Source of the DNA: Pirellula sp.
GTDB taxonomy: Bacteria > Planctomycetota > Planctomycetia > Pirellulales > PNKZ01
Assembly: GCA_013822735.1 (NCBI GenBank)
Contig: PNKZ01000002.1
Span: forward strand, 62,001-126,000
DNA: 64,000 nucleotides
Reading direction: 5' to 3'
In this document: positions 52,449 through 61,388 of the stretch, in pieces
How positions within the stretch are numbered: the stretch's first letter is position 1
Layout: every line of letters begins with the position of its first letter
Notes under the pieces: generated by a model
What the model saw: the letters and a program-made list of their open reading frames with translations, nothing else
The model's database searches: none
What the model was told of the DNA's origin: nothing
Program-made: the position numbers and the translations under genes

Positions 52449-54367
52449 CGACCGCATCGAATCCCCCACCTTCCACCAATGAATCGAAATCGTTTGCGGA
52501 AACGGCGCTGACGCTCGGCGGCAAGAGCGCCGACGAAGCCCGGCGGATGGGCGCCGTCGACAAGGCCGACGACCAAGTCGAAGCCCTCTTCGCGCCGCAG
52601 TATCAAACCACGGCGAGCCCCGCACATCGGGCCGTGTGGGACGATTCCGGCGTGCCGGTCGAACTGTTCGCCTTCGAGACGGTTCCGGTCCCGCCGGCGG
52701 TTTCGAAGGTGATGAACAACTCGCTCGACGTGGTCCGCCGCGCCCGCGAGCGGAAGGCGCTGCACAATGCCGAAGGCAAAGTGACGAACGAACTGCTGCA
52801 AGAGCTGGCCGGCGTCGGCTATTGGGGCTTGCTCGTCGACAAGGAGTACGGCGGCTCCGGTGCGCCGTTCGCCGCGTTCGCGCCGTTTCTCACGCAAATG
52901 GCGACGCTCGACCCGACGATCGCAGGCATGGCGAGCGTACACGGCTGCATCGGTGCGGTTGATCCGGTGCGGACGTTCGGCAATGCCGAACAGAAGCAGC
53001 GGTATTTGCCGGCACTGGCGAACGGCACAAAACTTTCCGGATTCGCACTCACGGAGCCCGGTGCGGGCAGCGATCTCACCGCCTTGCGCACGCGGGCCGA
53101 ACGCCGGGGCGACGACTTCATCGTCAACGGCGAAAAGCTGTTTATCACGAACGTCGTGCCGGGACGCACGCTCGGGCTGGTTTGCCTCATCGAAGGAAAG
53201 CCGGCCGTGCTCGTGGTCGATCTCCCGGCCGAGGAGAACGAGAACTTCCAACTCGTGAAGTACGGGCTCTACGCGCTGAAGCACACCTACAACCGGGGCA
53301 TCATTTTCAAAGATTTCCGCGTGCCCGCGGCGAACCTGCTCACTCCCGCCCGCGGCGACGGACTGACGATCGCCTACCACGGCTTGAACCTGGGGCGCGT
53401 CGCCCTCTGTGCGACGGCCGCCGGAAGCATGCGGATCATGCTCGCGGAAATGCTCCCCTGGGCGAAGTTCCGTAAAACGTACGGGGCGGCGATCGCAACG
53501 CGTGAACTTGTGCGACGCCGCATCGGTCGCCTCGCCGGGCTCATCACCGCGGCCGACGCGCTGACGTCGTGGTGTTCCTCGCTGATCGACCACGGTTATC
53601 GGGGCGAGATGGAGTGCATCATCGCGAAGATCTTCGGCAGCGAAGCGCAGAAGGAAGCGGCCATCGAACTGCTGATGAAGACGCACGGCGGCCGGTCGTT
53701 CTTGCAAGGGCACATGTTCGGCGACAACGTCCACGAGTTTCTCGCCCCGTGCATCTACGAGGGCGAAGGGGAAATGCTCGGCATGGCATTCTTCAAATCG
53801 CTTGTGAAGCAGCACGGCACCGAATTCTTCGAACCGATCGGCAAGGCGCTGGTCGCGGCGGGGATCAAGAAGCCGAACCTCTCGAGCCCTGCGCACCTTT
53901 GGGCCTTGCGCGGCCCGATGACGCACTACGGCAAATGGATGCTGGCCCACAAGTTCGGCGGCCGCAAACAACCGACGCTGCCGCCGATGCCCGAGTCGTT
54001 GCGGAAGCACGCGGAGTTCGCAGTGTCGTTCCTGAACGGTTCGGCGCTGGAGATCAGCGGCACGATGCGGAAGCATCAACTGGCGCTGGCCGACCGACAA
54101 TGCCGGATGTCGGAACTTTCGTCGCGCGTGCAAACGGCGATCATCATGCTGGCGACGAGCCTGTACGCGTCGCGGCAACACGATGAACTCGTGCGCACTG
54201 CGGCCGACTGCATCTGTCAGGATTTTACCAGACAGCTGACGGGACGCCGGCCGGACGATAAGTACCTTCGGACCGTTACGAAACTCGGCGAACAAATCGC
54301 CGACGGCGGCTTCTCGCCGATCGCCGGCGTACCGCAAGGTGAGATTCTGATGCGGTATGAGAGTTAG
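52445..54367 (+). CDS. Acyl-CoA dehydrogenase, large form
   Basis: 640 residues from ATG 52445. It has an N-terminal extension of about 110 residues, then the acyl-CoA dehydrogenase core: GYWGLLVDKEYGGSG, FALTEPGAGSDLTALRT (flavin/substrate loop), a middle beta domain (KLFITNVVPGRTLG), LGRVALCATAAGSMR, and MKTHGGRSFLQGHMFGDNV followed by IYEGEGEMLGM in the C-terminal helical domain. A further about 170 residues follow. It makes the trans-2-enoyl-CoA using FAD. Completes a four-gene beta-oxidation set. Chain-length preference unknown; the size resembles very-long-chain types. Confidence 0.93.
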   Translation: MTTASNPPPSTNESKSFAETALTLGGKSADEARRMGAVDKADDQVEALFAPQYQTTASPAHRAVWDDSGVPVELFAFETVPVPPAVSKVMNNSLDVVRRARERKALHNAEGKVTNELLQELAGVGYWGLLVDKEYGGSGAPFAAFAPFLTQMATLDPTIAGMASVHGCIGAVDPVRTFGNAEQKQRYLPALANGTKLSGFALTEPGAGSDLTALRTRAERRGDDFIVNGEKLFITNVVPGRTLGLVCLIEGKPAVLVVDLPAEENENFQLVKYGLYALKHTYNRGIIFKDFRVPAANLLTPARGDGLTIAYHGLNLGRVALCATAAGSMRIMLAEMLPWAKFRKTYGAAIATRELVRRRIGRLAGLITAADALTSWCSSLIDHGYRGEMECIIAKIFGSEAQKEAAIELLMKTHGGRSFLQGHMFGDNVHEFLAPCIYEGEGEMLGMAFFKSLVKQHGTEFFEPIGKALVAAGIKKPNLSSPAHLWALRGPMTHYGKWMLAHKFGGRKQPTLPPMPESLRKHAEFAVSFLNGSALEISGTMRKHQLALADRQCRMSELSSRVQTAIIMLATSLYASRQHDELVRTAADCICQDFTRQLTGRRPDDKYLRTVTKLGEQIADGGFSPIAGVPQGEILMRYES

Positions 54368-54394
54368 AGGGAGAACGGAGCGCGATCGGTTGGC

Positions 54395-54465
54395 GGGGGC
54401 AGAGCTTAGCGATGCCCCAGATGATTCCATGTAAGTTCACTGGGGCATCACTTCGTTCTGCCCCA
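54395..54465. repeat. Imperfect inverted repeat (TGGGGCA family)
   Basis: Left arm 54395-54420 (gggggcagagcttagcgatg and onward) and right arm 54440-54465 (ending cttcgttctgcccca) pair with few mismatches. Its inner asymmetry (GAGC-nnn-GCGA against GAACGAAGTGA) is the same as in the element at 25901-25993, although the outer words differ. Confidence 0.85.
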
Positions 54466-54509
54466 GCCACTCTGGCATCGATTCGCGACGCACAATTTGT
54501 GGAGCCAAA

Positions 54510-54863
54510 GTGCAGATGACGGAAATTCGCCGGATCGGGGCCGGGGCGCGGTGGTCGGACGTCGTCGTGCACGCCGGCGTGGCGCGTTGGGTGGAAGTGG
54601 CCGAAGACGGCAAGGCCGATACGGTGGAGCAAGTGCGACAGGTGCTCGCCCAGATCGACGCGACGCTCGCGGAACTCGGCGCGTCGCGCGAGCGCGTGCT
54701 GCAAGTGATGATCTATCTCGCCGACTTGGCGGACGCCCCGACGCTGAACCGACTGTGGGACGCCTGGGTCGTCCCCGGCCAAGCCCCATCGCGAGCCTGC
54801 GTGCAAGCGGGCCTCTCCGGCACGTTGCGCGTGGAGATGCTCATCATGGCCGCCGTCGACTAA
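54510..54863 (+). CDS. RidA-family protein
   Basis: 117 residues if it begins at GTG 54510 (GGAG 5 bases upstream); ATG 54516 would shorten it by two. The chorismate-mutase-like fold is recognisable from DVVVHAGVARWVEV, TVEQVRQVLAQIDATLAELG, VLQVMIYLADLAD and the motif APSRACVQAGLSG, whose Arg normally binds the carboxylate of the imine substrate. RidA proteins hydrolyse reactive enamines/imines from PLP enzymes; subgroup activity varies. Not clearly linked to the neighbouring genes. Confidence 0.9.
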   Translation: MQMTEIRRIGAGARWSDVVVHAGVARWVEVAEDGKADTVEQVRQVLAQIDATLAELGASRERVLQVMIYLADLADAPTLNRLWDAWVVPGQAPSRACVQAGLSGTLRVEMLIMAAVD

Positions 54864-54967
54864 GGCTTCGATGCATTGTGCAAGCCACGATTTGGCCGGC
54901 CAAAAATCGCCTGGAGATTGCCCGACGGTTTCGGTACCGTGCAGGGTGATCTTTGGCAATTCATCGT

Positions 54968-55070
54968 AGTCCGCCGCTCCGCGGCGGAATTGGATGTTGT
55001 GCCGTCGTGCGCGCCGGCTATCGGCAGGCGTTCGGAGCACGCTTTTCCGCCGCCGGAGCGGCGGGCGACT
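54968..55070. repeat. Inverted repeat, CCGCCGCTCCG family
   Basis: Left arm 54968-54989 (agtccgccgctccgcggcgg + aa) and right arm 55045-55070 (its inverted complement with a small indel) enclose a 55-base spacer. Confidence 0.82.
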
Positions 55071-55099
55071 TTAACTTAAGTCACGGCTCGTGTTCTCTT

Positions 55100-55229
55100 A
55101 CTTACGTCGACGCTTAAAAGCGGCGTGCGCAGATAACTTCGGCTATCTGCGCACAACCCAAAAACCCACAAGGGGTGCGCAGATAACTCGAGTTATCTGC
55201 GCAGTACGAAACAGAGAATCGACGTAAGT
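55100..55229. repeat. MITE-like element with two perfect internal palindromes
   Basis: Terminal inverted repeats acttacgtcga (55100-55110) and tcgacgtaagt (55219-55229). Inside are a hairpin with an 11-bp stem (gtgcgcagata / tatctgcgcac, 55125-55154) and a perfect 28-base palindrome centred on CTCGAG (55176-55203; half-site tgcgcagataactc). The two share the word tgcgcagataac. No coding capacity. Confidence 0.85.
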
Positions 55230-55268
55230 CGCGCAGCTGAATGCGGACTTACGTCGATCGTAACTCGT

Positions 55269-55326
55269 CATTTAGCCCGCCGTCGGCGACGGCGGGCGCC
55301 CCCGGTCGCCGACCGGGGGCTAAATG
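55269..55326. repeat. Double REP-like hairpin
   Basis: Two adjacent hairpins, 55275-55297 (stem GCCCGCCGTC, loop ggc) and 55298-55320 (stem GCCCCCGGTC, loop gcc), are bracketed by catttag and ctaaatg. They lie just downstream of the ThuA gene stop and might terminate its transcript. Confidence 0.87.
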
Positions 55327-55348
55327 GCAACGAGCCGGCGAATACTCG

Positions 55349-56233
55349 CTACTTCCCCGGCGCCTTGGTGGGCTTCGGCCCCTTGGCTTGCGGCGGTTGG
55401 AGCTTGTCTTGCCATTCGAACTTGTGCTTCTCTGCGTCGAATGGTTTGAAATAGCTCTCGTCGCCGAGTTTGTCGCACGACCAGAGGAGCCCGCGGGTGA
55501 CCATGTCGAGATAGCGCGGGTCGGCGCAGGTGTAGCTGTTGTGGCCGAGCGTGGTGGCGAAGACGCGGGTCTTATCGTTGTAGGTGTTCGTCCAGGTGAC
55601 GACGTATTCGACGTCGGATTCCGTGCCGTCTTTCGCCTTCACGTGTTGCTTGCCCCGTTGCAGCGGATGGGCCGTGTCGAAGACCTTGAGGTTGTTGTAG
55701 AGCTCTTCTTGGATCGTGGTCCAATTGGCGGCGCCGTTGGTGATCGGGTGTTGGTCGTCGAGGTTCGTCAGCGCGATCGGCACTTGCGGGCCGTGGCCGG
55801 AAGATTGGATGCCGCAGAACTTGAACCATTCGTCGGTGCCGCTGCGGTAGCAGTGCATTGCGCAGTGCAGGAGGACGGCGGGCTTGCCGGCCTTGTGCGG
55901 CGCGAGGATGCGATCCATCCAGGCTTGTTCCTTCACGGCGGCGAAGCATTCGTCGTGCAGAATCACATCGAATGCGTCGGCCCAATTCGGGTCTTCGTAG
56001 AGCTTGATCTTGGAATCGGTGGCCGTGCCGCCGTCGTGGACGACGGTGAACTCGACGTGAGCCCGAGCCGAGATGCCGTCGGCGATGATTCGCTTTTGGA
56101 AGTCGTAGTCGTGGCAGCAACCACCGACGATGAGCAGGGCCTTGAGCGGCTTGGGGGCGGGTTCGGCGGCTTGCACGTTGCCGACGAGAGCGACGGCGAG
56201 CACGAAGAGTGAAGTGAGGGAGCGGCGCGTCAT
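55349..56233 (-). CDS. ThuA domain-containing secreted protein
   Basis: 294 residues from ATG 56233 (AAAGGA upstream), with a signal peptide (LTSLFVLAVALVGNVQAAE). It has a ThuA-like glutamine-amidotransferase fold: ALLIVGGCCHDYDFQKR, FDVILHDECFAAVKEQAW, PAVLLHCAMHCYRS, HPITNG, VVTWTNTYNDKTRVFATTLGHN and RGLLWSCDKL. ThuA proteins are linked to trehalose/carbohydrate use and are numerous as exported proteins in planctomycetes. The substrate here is not known. The frame continues upstream into a repeat, which is not a plausible coding region. Confidence 0.92.
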   Translation of the reverse strand: MTRRSLTSLFVLAVALVGNVQAAEPAPKPLKALLIVGGCCHDYDFQKRIIADGISARAHVEFTVVHDGGTATDSKIKLYEDPNWADAFDVILHDECFAAVKEQAWMDRILAPHKAGKPAVLLHCAMHCYRSGTDEWFKFCGIQSSGHGPQVPIALTNLDDQHPITNGAANWTTIQEELYNNLKVFDTAHPLQRGKQHVKAKDGTESDVEYVVTWTNTYNDKTRVFATTLGHNSYTCADPRYLDMVTRGLLWSCDKLGDESYFKPFDAEKHKFEWQDKLQPPQAKGPKPTKAPGK

Positions 56234-56290
56234 GGCGGGAGGTCCTTTTAGCTTGCGAGCGAGGGCGATGGTTGCAGTATGGGTTGGGTT

Positions 56291-56365
56291 ACCCCTCACC
56301 CCGGCCCTCTCCCGCAAGGGGCGAGGGAGAAAAAACAAAGCCTCTCCCGCAATGGGCGAGGGGAG
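56291..56365. repeat. CCCTCACCCC palindromic repeat
   Basis: acccctcaccccggccctct (56291-56310) is followed by a stem of type CCCGCAAGGGGCGAGGG, and a second shorter half-copy (56341-56365). Related to the unit at 44013-44054. It lies upstream of the ThuA gene. Confidence 0.82.
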
Positions 56366-56420
56366 TATGAATAGCGTGGGGTCTACGATAGTCGGGCGTG
56401 AGGCGTGGTTCAACGGGCGG

Positions 56421-57419
56421 TTAGGCTTCGGGGCGAATAATCACGCGGCCGGTGACGCCGCCCTGGAGGATGCGGTCGACCTGTGCGGGCACGTCGCGGA
56501 GCGTAATTTCCTGGGCGAGGTCGGCGAGCAGCGGGAGGCGCCAGGCGTCGGCCAAGTTGTTCCAAATCCGCACGCGTTGTTCCATCGGGCACTCGACGGA
56601 ATCGATGCCGGCAAGATCGATGCCGCGGAGGATGAACGGCATGACGGTGATCGGAATCTCGACGCCGCCGACAAGTCCGCACGCCGCACAGACGCCCGCT
56701 CGCTTGAGACTGCGGAGCACGGTACCGAGCGTTCTGCCGCCGACCGTGTCGACGGCTCCGGCGAACCGCGCCGCCAAGAGCGGCTTCGGGCTTTCGTCGA
56801 CGACGTCGGCGCGCGTGAGAATGGTTGTAGCGCCGAGACGCTTCAAGAGCTCCGAAGCGTCCGGCTTGCCCGACACCGCGGCCACGGTGTAACCGAGCTT
56901 CGCCAAGATGCCGACCGCGATGGAGCCGACGCCGCCCGAGGCGCCGGTCACGACGACTTCGCCGCTTGCAGGCGTGACGCCGCGGGCGACGAGCGCTTCG
57001 ACGCACTGCGCCGCCGTGAGGCCGGCCGTGCCGTAGATCATGGCGTCGCGCGGAGTGAGATTGCTGGGAAGCTTCACGGCCCAAGCCGCGGGGACACGCA
57101 CGTAGCCGGCCATGCCGCCCCAGGTGTTTTGTCCTTGGTCGAAACCGGTGACGACGACGGCGTCGCCCGCTTGAAAGAGCGGCGAGTCGCTCCGCTCGAC
57201 GATGCCGGCGGCGTCGATGCCCGGCACGTGCGGGAATTTGCGGGTGACGGCAGGGTTGCCGGTCGCGGAAAGTGCGTCTTTGAAGTTGAGCGAAGAGTAG
57301 GCGACGCGGATGAGCAGTTCGCCGGCAGGAAGGTCGGATTCCGAGCAGGTTGCAACGGCGCCACGGATGCCGGCGGCGTCTTTGGTCACCAAATAGCAAG
57401 GAAACGAGACGTTAGTCAT
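56421..57419 (-). CDS. acuI: Acrylyl-CoA reductase-type MDR oxidoreductase (YhdH/AcuI family)
   Basis: 332 residues from ATG 57419. Medium-chain reductase without zinc ligands. [16 protein letters not shown] and [10 protein letters not shown] at the N-terminus, [31 protein letters not shown], the NADPH site [17 protein letters not shown] and [18 protein letters not shown]. These are the hallmark blocks of YhdH/AcuI, which reduces acryloyl-CoA to propionyl-CoA with NADPH. It may detoxify acrylyl-CoA formed in DMSP or 3-hydroxypropionate metabolism; no such genes are adjacent. Confidence 0.92.
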   Translation of the reverse strand: MTNVSFPCYLVTKDAAGIRGAVATCSESDLPAGELLIRVAYSSLNFKDALSATGNPAVTRKFPHVPGIDAAGIVERSDSPLFQAGDAVVVTGFDQGQNTWGGMAGYVRVPAAWAVKLPSNLTPRDAMIYGTAGLTAAQCVEALVARGVTPASGEVVVTGASGGVGSIAVGILAKLGYTVAAVSGKPDASELLKRLGATTILTRADVVDESPKPLLAARFAGAVDTVGGRTLGTVLRSLKRAGVCAACGLVGGVEIPITVMPFILRGIDLAGIDSVECPMEQRVRIWNNLADAWRLPLLADLAQEITLRDVPAQVDRILQGGVTGRVIIRPEA

Positions 57420-57557
57420 GGCGCGTAACTCCGAGAACGGGGCGGCATCCAAGAGGGTGCAAGCGGGGCATTCACGTTGTACCGGGCAGGAAACTTGGCT
57501 GCTACGGGCTCGCGAGTGCCGATACCAAATGCCTGGTTCGGCCGGTCGGTCGATGGT

Positions 57558-57585
57558 TTGACGCTGGGAGCGGCAAGCCTATAAT
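57558..57585 (+). promoter_or_regulatory. Sigma-70 promoter of trxA
   Basis: TTGACG at 57558-57563, 16-base spacer, consensus TATAAT at 57580-57585. Transcription would begin near 57592, about 55 bases before the trxA ATG. The best promoter match in the window. Confidence 0.75.
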
Positions 57586-57646
57586 TCCAGAGCTTTTAAA
57601 GAGCTATCTCCAAGCCATAGAACAGTTTTCGTTGAGGAGTTTTGTC

Positions 57647-57973
<327 letters not shown>

Positions 57974-58014
57974 CGACTGATCGTCGATTGCAAATAATTT
58001 CAGAGCATTGCACT

Positions 58015-58043
58015 GAGCCTCGGACCTGCAAAGTCCGGGGCTC
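58015..58043 (+). terminator. Hairpin downstream of trxA
   Basis: An 11-bp stem, GAGCC-t-CGGAC / GTCCG-g-GGCTC with loop ctgcaaa. The following bases (ggttcgttg) are only weakly T-rich, so termination may be partial. Confidence 0.5.
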
Positions 58044-58109
58044 GGTTCGTTGATGAGGCGAGCGATTCTGCTGTGAATCGAGTTTTGACGAGCAGGCAGC
58101 GCCGGCGGC

Positions 58110-58210
58110 GTTAAAGTTTCGGCAAATTGTGCAAACCGCCGTAAACTTCGCCGCGAGTTGTGCCGATCAAAGCACCGTTAAACTTTGCCGGTTTTGCCGA
58201 TTGTGCGACG
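58110..58210. repeat. Three imperfect direct repeats upstream of the coiled-coil gene
   Basis: Units at 58110-58140 (gttaaagtttcggc ... ttgtgc), 58141-58176 (gtaaacttcgccgc ... ttgtgc) and 58177-58210 (gttaaactttgccgg ... ttgtgc). Each pairs a GTTAAACTTTGCCG-like block with a downstream TTGTGC. They lie 60-160 bases before the start codon, a position suitable for operator or activator sites. Confidence 0.6.
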
Positions 58211-58270
58211 CGATAGCAGCGATGCGCAGCTCGGACGGTGCCGGCATCTCGGACTTGCGCGAGGTGCACG

Positions 58271-59833
58271 ATGGCGGCCAGACGAATTCGAAGCGGAACG
58301 ACGCCGGCTGCGGCAGACGCTGCGGAGTTGCAAGACGTGCGGTTGCTTTCCACCGATACGCGGCTCGACCCGGCGCAACGCGTGCCGGCTCCGCATCAGG
58401 AGCGGAACGAGTTCGAATACGAGGGGCCGCGCGCAGACGACCAGGGCCGTTCGCAACCGAGCGGCTCCGGCACGACCGTGGAAGTGGATCTCGAAGCGGT
58501 CGAGCAATTGCGCAATCAGGCGCGGCAGCTGGCCGTACATCTTCGCATCAAACAAGACGAGCTTGATCGGCGCGATGCCGAGTGGCAAGCGCAGATTGCC
58601 GCACACGACAACGAGCGCCGGGCCGCGCAGATCTGGTACCAGCAGCGATGCTCGGAACTCGAAGAGCGCGAAGCCGTGTTTCCGGCGCGGGAGCGCGAGT
58701 GGGCCAATCGACGCGAACAAATGATTGCGGCAGAAGCGGCCGCGGTGCAACTTCGCCAGAACGAAGAAGCGGTGCTGGCGCGACATGCCGCAGCGCTGGC
58801 AGGCCAATCGCTTGAGATCGCGCGCCGCGAAGAGGAGCTCCAGCAGACTGCGATTCGCATCGCCGTGGAAACCGCGGCGCAGCGGCATGCCGCGGCCGAG
58901 GTCGAGGCTCGACGCGCGGAACTGCAGAGCGAAATGCAAAGGCTGCGGCACGAGAACGAAGCACTGCAGCGGCACCGTGATCAGGTCAATGAGGAACTAC
59001 GAAAACGCCGCGAAGAATGGGAACAGAAGGCCGCGGAGCCGAGCGAGTTTCAAGTCCGCCACCAGCGCGAATTGAATGCTCGCGGCGAGGCGCTCGATGC
59101 GCGTGAGGCGGCCGTGGTCGAACAGGAAGGTTATTTAAGACAAGCGATGCTCGAGTGGGAACGTTGGCGCGCGGAGTTAGAAGAAGAGCGGGAGCGATTG
59201 GCCGCGCAGCAACGACACGACCGACTTGAGCTGGCCGAATTGCGACGCCGTGCGGAAACGGACGTTTCCGAGCGCCGCGAGGCGATGGAACGTCAGAGCG
59301 AACAGCTCGATTTCCGCCGCGCCGCAATTCGCCGCGAACAAGAGGAACTGGCCGCCGCCCAACGCGAGACGCTAGAAATGCGGTTGGCCGCCGAGGAACT
59401 GTGGACCCGGCTTTCGGGCTCGTTGCCGCCTGCGGCGCTCACCGAGCAAATGGCGCGGATTCGTTCGCGACTCGGCGAGCAGTATCGCATCGTGCAGACC
59501 GACCTCGCTGCGCAGAAGATCGAACTCGACGCCTTGCGAGCCGATCTGGCCGCCGAAGGGGAACGCCTCCGGTTTCAGACTCAAGAGCTTCATCGCTGGG
59601 CCGAGGCGCGGCACGAAGAGATCGAACGGCAAGCCGCCTTTCTGACCGGCCGCGAAGCGGAACTTGAACGTCAAGACGGTTCGCTTTATCAACGAGCGAA
59701 CGCTTGGCGACAGGAACGGTTTCAGCTGGAGCAAGAAATCCGGCGGATGCAGACCGAGCTACGCCGTGCGGGGATCGAATTGCCGCCCCAACCGCAAATG
59801 ACCGAACGACGACGGAAGGCAGCCGTCGCGTAA
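58271..59833 (+). CDS. Large coiled-coil protein of unknown function
   Basis: 520 residues from ATG 58271. After a disordered start (about 1-60) almost the whole chain is predicted coiled coil, rich in Glu, Arg, Gln and Ala (EREAVFPAREREWANRREQ; EEERERLAAQQRHDRLELA; ERQSEQLDFRRAAIRREQEE). No membrane segment or signal peptide and no enzymatic motif. Similar long coiled-coil proteins occur in planctomycetes and might be structural. The stop is 7 bp from the stop of the convergent epmA. Confidence 0.85.
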   Translation: MAARRIRSGTTPAAADAAELQDVRLLSTDTRLDPAQRVPAPHQERNEFEYEGPRADDQGRSQPSGSGTTVEVDLEAVEQLRNQARQLAVHLRIKQDELDRRDAEWQAQIAAHDNERRAAQIWYQQRCSELEEREAVFPAREREWANRREQMIAAEAAAVQLRQNEEAVLARHAAALAGQSLEIARREEELQQTAIRIAVETAAQRHAAAEVEARRAELQSEMQRLRHENEALQRHRDQVNEELRKRREEWEQKAAEPSEFQVRHQRELNARGEALDAREAAVVEQEGYLRQAMLEWERWRAELEEERERLAAQQRHDRLELAELRRRAETDVSERREAMERQSEQLDFRRAAIRREQEELAAAQRETLEMRLAAEELWTRLSGSLPPAALTEQMARIRSRLGEQYRIVQTDLAAQKIELDALRADLAAEGERLRFQTQELHRWAEARHEEIERQAAFLTGREAELERQDGSLYQRANAWRQERFQLEQEIRRMQTELRRAGIELPPQPQMTERRRKAAVA

Positions 59834-59840
59834 TCGGCCG

Positions 59841-60815
59841 TTAAGCTCGTTCGATCGGGAACGGCAAGACCTCGGCGATGTCGCTTTTGCCCGCCGCGAG
59901 CATGACGACGCGATCGAAGCCGAGTGCGCAGCCGGTGCAGGGCGGCAGCCCGTGGCGCATGGCGGCCAGTAATCGGCTCTCTGCGGGAAGCGTCGGTTTA
60001 CCGTCGGCTGCTCGAAGTTGATTACTTTCTTCATTGCGACGCAGCAGCGTTTGCGCGTCGAGCAACTCGTGATAGCCGTTGGCCAGCTCGAAACCGTCGA
60101 CGTAGAGTTCAAATCGTTCAGCGACCGGCGGATCGTTATTACGCACCCTGGCGAGCGCGGCTTGCGATGGCGGGTAGTCGCAGAGAATCGTCGGTTGCCC
60201 GATCCCAAGATGCGGCTCGACGAGGCCGGTGAGCAGCAGATCGAGCCAAGCATCACGATCGGCCGGATGTGCGGAGGAATCGAACGCCGCGGCAGCCTCC
60301 GGTGCGCGACTACGAGCAACGTTCGCAATGTCGGCCGTCGTAGCAGTGAGCGGATCAACGCCGATGTGCTCTAAGAACGCTTGACGATAAGTGACGCACG
60401 CGGCCGGTCCGCGCCCCAGCAATGCTTCGCAAAAGTCGCTTAAGAGCCGCATGCCGGCCGCGTAATCGTCCCCTTTGCGATACCACTCGACGAGCGTGAA
60501 CTCGGGGTTGTGCCGCGCGCCCCGTTCACCTTGACGGAAGGCGTGGGCGATTTGGAAGATCGCTTCACCGCCGGCCGCCATGAGCCGCTTCATTGCAAAC
60601 TCGGGCGACGTCTGCAGGTAGAGCGTGCGCGGCGGGCCGATGCCTTCGAGGGTCGTCGTCAGCGGATCGAGGTGGCGATCGACGACGGTATCGGCCGAAA
60701 GGATCGGCGTTTCGACTTCGAGAAACCCACGTTCGTGGAAGAACGCGCGCGTCTTGCGAAGGAGTTCGGCCCGAAGCCGCAAGGTCGGCCAGTCGGCGGT
60801 GGGAAGAAAACTCAT
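59841..60815 (-). CDS. epmA: Elongation factor P beta-lysine ligase-type protein (EpmA/GenX)
   Basis: 324 residues resembling the catalytic core of class-II lysyl-tRNA synthetase without the anticodon-binding domain: FFHERGFLEVETPILS (motif 1), LQTSPEFAMKRLMAAGGEAI, FRQGERGARHNPEFTLVEWY (motif 2), ELANGYHELLDAQ, and CTGCALGFDRVVMLAAG (motif 3). EpmA attaches (R)-beta-lysine to a lysine of EF-P. Its helpers EpmB (lysine 2,3-aminomutase) and EF-P itself are not in the window. Confidence 0.94.
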   Translation of the reverse strand: MSFLPTADWPTLRLRAELLRKTRAFFHERGFLEVETPILSADTVVDRHLDPLTTTLEGIGPPRTLYLQTSPEFAMKRLMAAGGEAIFQIAHAFRQGERGARHNPEFTLVEWYRKGDDYAAGMRLLSDFCEALLGRGPAACVTYRQAFLEHIGVDPLTATTADIANVARSRAPEAAAAFDSSAHPADRDAWLDLLLTGLVEPHLGIGQPTILCDYPPSQAALARVRNNDPPVAERFELYVDGFELANGYHELLDAQTLLRRNEESNQLRAADGKPTLPAESRLLAAMRHGLPPCTGCALGFDRVVMLAAGKSDIAEVLPFPIERA

Positions 60816-60848
60816 AAGCTCCGCCGCAATTCTCCGGCGGCCACGACG

Positions 60849-61331
60849 TCACTTCGCGGAGGCGTACTTTTCCGCGTACTCGAGGACCCAAAGGTCGACG
60901 GCATCGCGCAGAGAATGGACGTCGGACTCCGTCAGTTTTTGAAACTGCGATCGGGCGAAGACTTCCTTATTTCGGATGGTGCCCTTGGCGGCAATTTCGA
61001 CGACGTGCGCCGAGGAATAAGGACGCACCGTCACTTCGAGGCGGCTGTACCAGTTGCGGCGTCCGCCGTCGCCGAGCGCGACGTCGTCGCGCGAGCAGGC
61101 CGCGCCCCAACCGCGATCGCCGACGATCGATTCCCAGCGGAAGCCGGGAAAGTGGTCGGGAAGCTTTTGCAGGCACTTTTCGATGTGGTCGGCCAAGTCG
61201 AGCCGGAGCGCCGAGTGCAGCCGCTTAAACTCTTCTTCGGTGAGCGCTCGGCCTGCCGCTTCGCGCTCCTGAGCCTCGCGCACCTTTTCGCCGCGGGCAA
61301 TCGCCTTCTGCAGCCGTTCGTCGAAATCCAT
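60849..61331 (-). CDS. Small conserved protein of unknown function
   Basis: 160 residues, cytoplasmic by composition. The N-terminal half is helical (ERLQKAIARGEKVREAQERE; EEEFKRLHSALRLDLADHIE). The second half is mixed beta (GFRWESIVGDRGWGAACSRDD; YSRLEVTVRPYSSAHVVEIAAKG). I do not recognise a named family. It lies 33 bp upstream of epmA and 57 bp downstream of the Tex-like gene, so the three may be one minus-strand operon. Confidence 0.75.
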   Translation of the reverse strand: MDFDERLQKAIARGEKVREAQEREAAGRALTEEEFKRLHSALRLDLADHIEKCLQKLPDHFPGFRWESIVGDRGWGAACSRDDVALGDGGRRNWYSRLEVTVRPYSSAHVVEIAAKGTIRNKEVFARSQFQKLTESDVHSLRDAVDLWVLEYAEKYASAK

Positions 61332-61388
61332 CGTACGAAAATGCCTTCTCGGAATACTCGAATGGTGGCGAGCGTGCGCCGGGTGCTC

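Larger units (their letters stand above)
54864..55348. other. Gene-free 485-bp stretch made up mostly of inverted repeats
   Basis: No coding sequence was found. Three separate inverted-repeat elements cover most of it (listed below). The order suggests repeated insertion of different non-autonomous elements into one intergenic site between the RidA gene and the convergent ThuA gene. Confidence 0.8.
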
